Below, one piece after another: positions 62,492 to 64,000 of a stretch of 64,000 nucleotides of DNA. The position numbers and the translations under genes were made by a program. The notes below the pieces were generated by a model. That model was not told where the DNA came from and did no database searches. It was given only the letters and a program-made list of their open reading frames with translations. Source of the stretch: Cyclina sinensis (taxonomy: Eukaryota > Mollusca > Bivalvia > Venerida > Veneridae); NCBI GenBank assembly GCA_012932295.1, contig JAAONU010000019.1, positions 27,098,913 to 27,162,912 on the forward strand, written 5' to 3'. Numbering within the stretch: position 1 is the first letter of the stretch; each line of letters starts with the position of its first letter.

Positions 62492-64000
62492 ACATCTTAT
62501 CCATTTAACCAGGATTCTAAATAATCTGCTTTAACAAATGTGCGGCCTAAGTCTAAAGGATGGTCCTGGGTGAGAGAATATCAGTCCTGTATGGGATGAG
62601 AGCCTCAAGCTGAAATTATTCATTGTATTCTGATATGAAAGTTAGCAAAACGCAGCAAGGTAAGGGCCCCTACAGATCTTGCACATAAATGTTGGTACTG
62701 ACAATTTTGTTTTTTACAAAACCCCTTTGTTTTGAAATAAGAAATGTGGCTGCTGCCTAAATGGAGATTGTACTGCCTGTGGAGTCATTGTTAAGAGCCA
62801 AAGTTTGACAACCATCTCTGAGAATTTTCTTTAGACAGTTTCCATCTAAAATATTAAATTTTATCATAAATAATAGCTATTCAGATGTGCTACGCTTTAC
62901 AGCAAGTCTCACACAGTGTTCATGTACGCTAAAAGTGGGAATTTCGTTAACATGAAATAAAAATAAGGAAGGCATCTGTCCATATCTTTATTGAAGAAAT
63001 ATTTCTTTCGAATTGACCTCCTTTTTCTACTGAAAGTTCACTATCAATGACCTTAATTTCGTTTTTATATCTATTTTTAAAAGATTCGAGTATGTCTTTT
63101 TTATGTCTTTTCTAAAAGATTCTCAGGAGAAACAAACGCCCCATTCCTTATTTGTTCTTTTAACTTCTGAAAGACATGAACTGACATGTTAGGTCAAAAT
63201 GACTGAAAGGCATTATAATTACCTTGTGATATTGGAGCTGGCTGAGACATAACACCTTGGATAGAGGAAGAATTGGTCCCATTAGCATCCGGTACACTGA
63301 TCGGTGTAGTGTTTGAATGGCACCAACTTGGCCAGGGTTCACAATGTACACAATGGTGAGCTTGTATTGTGTCCTATAGATTCCGCATATCCAGGCAGAA
63401 GAGTTGCTGATAAATCTGATATGAATCTGATGAAAATTGTGTTAAGACCTTGAGTTTTACTTGAAGGTGCTACACATACCAGTGGAGGAACACATTCTGG
63501 CAGATGACTATTATACTGTAAATTTATGAGTCCACAGAGTTAACAAGGATCCATAGGTGAGACTGAGGCATTTAGAATCTTCAGTGTCTATGAAATACGT
63601 CGGACATTGCCGTTTGATTTTCAAATTGTTCACCGTTTAGTGAAACTACGGCAGACAGATTTGTCCAGCATAATTTTTACCTTTCAAAATGAAATCCAAG
63701 CATTAAATAATCCTTTTTATTTTATTTTCTAGCTTTTCTGACAAACAGGAACTACTGAACCAAGTCTCAAGGACTTGCAGATTCCGGCTTTTAGTAGCCC
63801 CCTTAGTTTCTTTTTCCAGTGACCTTGTTGACAAAAGGTAGTATATGCTTAAATCAATCTCTGTATTGAAAAAATCCCACTTCCAATCCACAGTAAATTT
63901 GTTTCAGTGCATTCAAAACAAGCAACAAACATGTTTTTTTTTCTGTTATCATTTCTTAATACACCGGCTTTTATTTAATAAACATATTATAATTATTGTA
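62492..64000. other. Region upstream of the DIRS fragment
   Basis: It would hold the gag-like frame of a DIRS element on the minus strand, but no convincing gag was recognised. Short frames at 63160-63351 and 63703-63891 show no sure similarity. Confidence 0.35.

Noticed and set aside
63160..63351. Gag-like frame of the DIRS element
   Set aside because: The position would suit, but I could not match any gag motif, so it is left unassigned.

Overview
The window is animal nuclear DNA. It has AT-rich introns of 0.1 to 4 kb, canonical GT-AG splice sites, three vertebrate-like multi-exon genes and a very high load of dispersed repeats. The repeats point to a bivalve mollusc: about fifteen dispersed arrays of 120-180 bp tandem units containing phrases such as 'gccataactctg' and 'caaggtcaaggtcac', many with a short palindromic head next to a (GTCC)n run. 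The species cannot be named from sequence alone.

Layout. 1-868 holds the right part of a palindromic, CpG-rich tandem-repeat (foldback-type) element with a small coding remnant. 2345-2522 (-) is the first coding exon of a cytosolic sulfotransferase whose other exons lie outside the window or were not found. 2.5-12 kb is intergenic, with a TTAA-type MITE copy, a hairpin MITE and two facing tandem arrays. 12024-21819 (-) is FBXW8 (11 coding exons, about 649 aa), with one exon carrying an apparent one-base frameshift. 21.8-25.6 kb is the head-to-head interval between FBXW8 and RETSAT and contains a long-TIR element with a perfect 10-bp target-site duplication. 25608-36355 (+) is RETSAT (retinol saturase, 12 coding exons, 633 aa). 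RETSAT and the next gene are tail to tail across about 5 kb of repeats. 41352-55306 (-) is a membrane gamma-glutamyltransferase (12 coding exons, about 603-615 aa). 55.3-59.1 kb is mostly unassigned. 59.1-62.5 kb is a decayed DIRS-type (tyrosine-recombinase) retrotransposon on the minus strand, split by a tandem array; 62.5-64 kb is unassigned.

The genes do not form a pathway. FBXW8 is a Cullin7 ubiquitin-ligase receptor, RETSAT an ER oxidoreductase, GGT a surface glutathione hydrolase and the sulfotransferase a PAPS-dependent conjugating enzyme. Exon maps were built by hand from splice sites, codon phase and remembered family conservation; every internal exon keeps phase except the FBXW8 frameshift exon and one ambiguous GGT junction. 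The most unusual material is in the repeats: the foldback element with an integrase-like remnant, a TTAA/TIR element that carries a tRNA-like module, an inverted repeat that holds both the filled and the empty state of an insertion, and the 10-bp-TSD long-TIR element.
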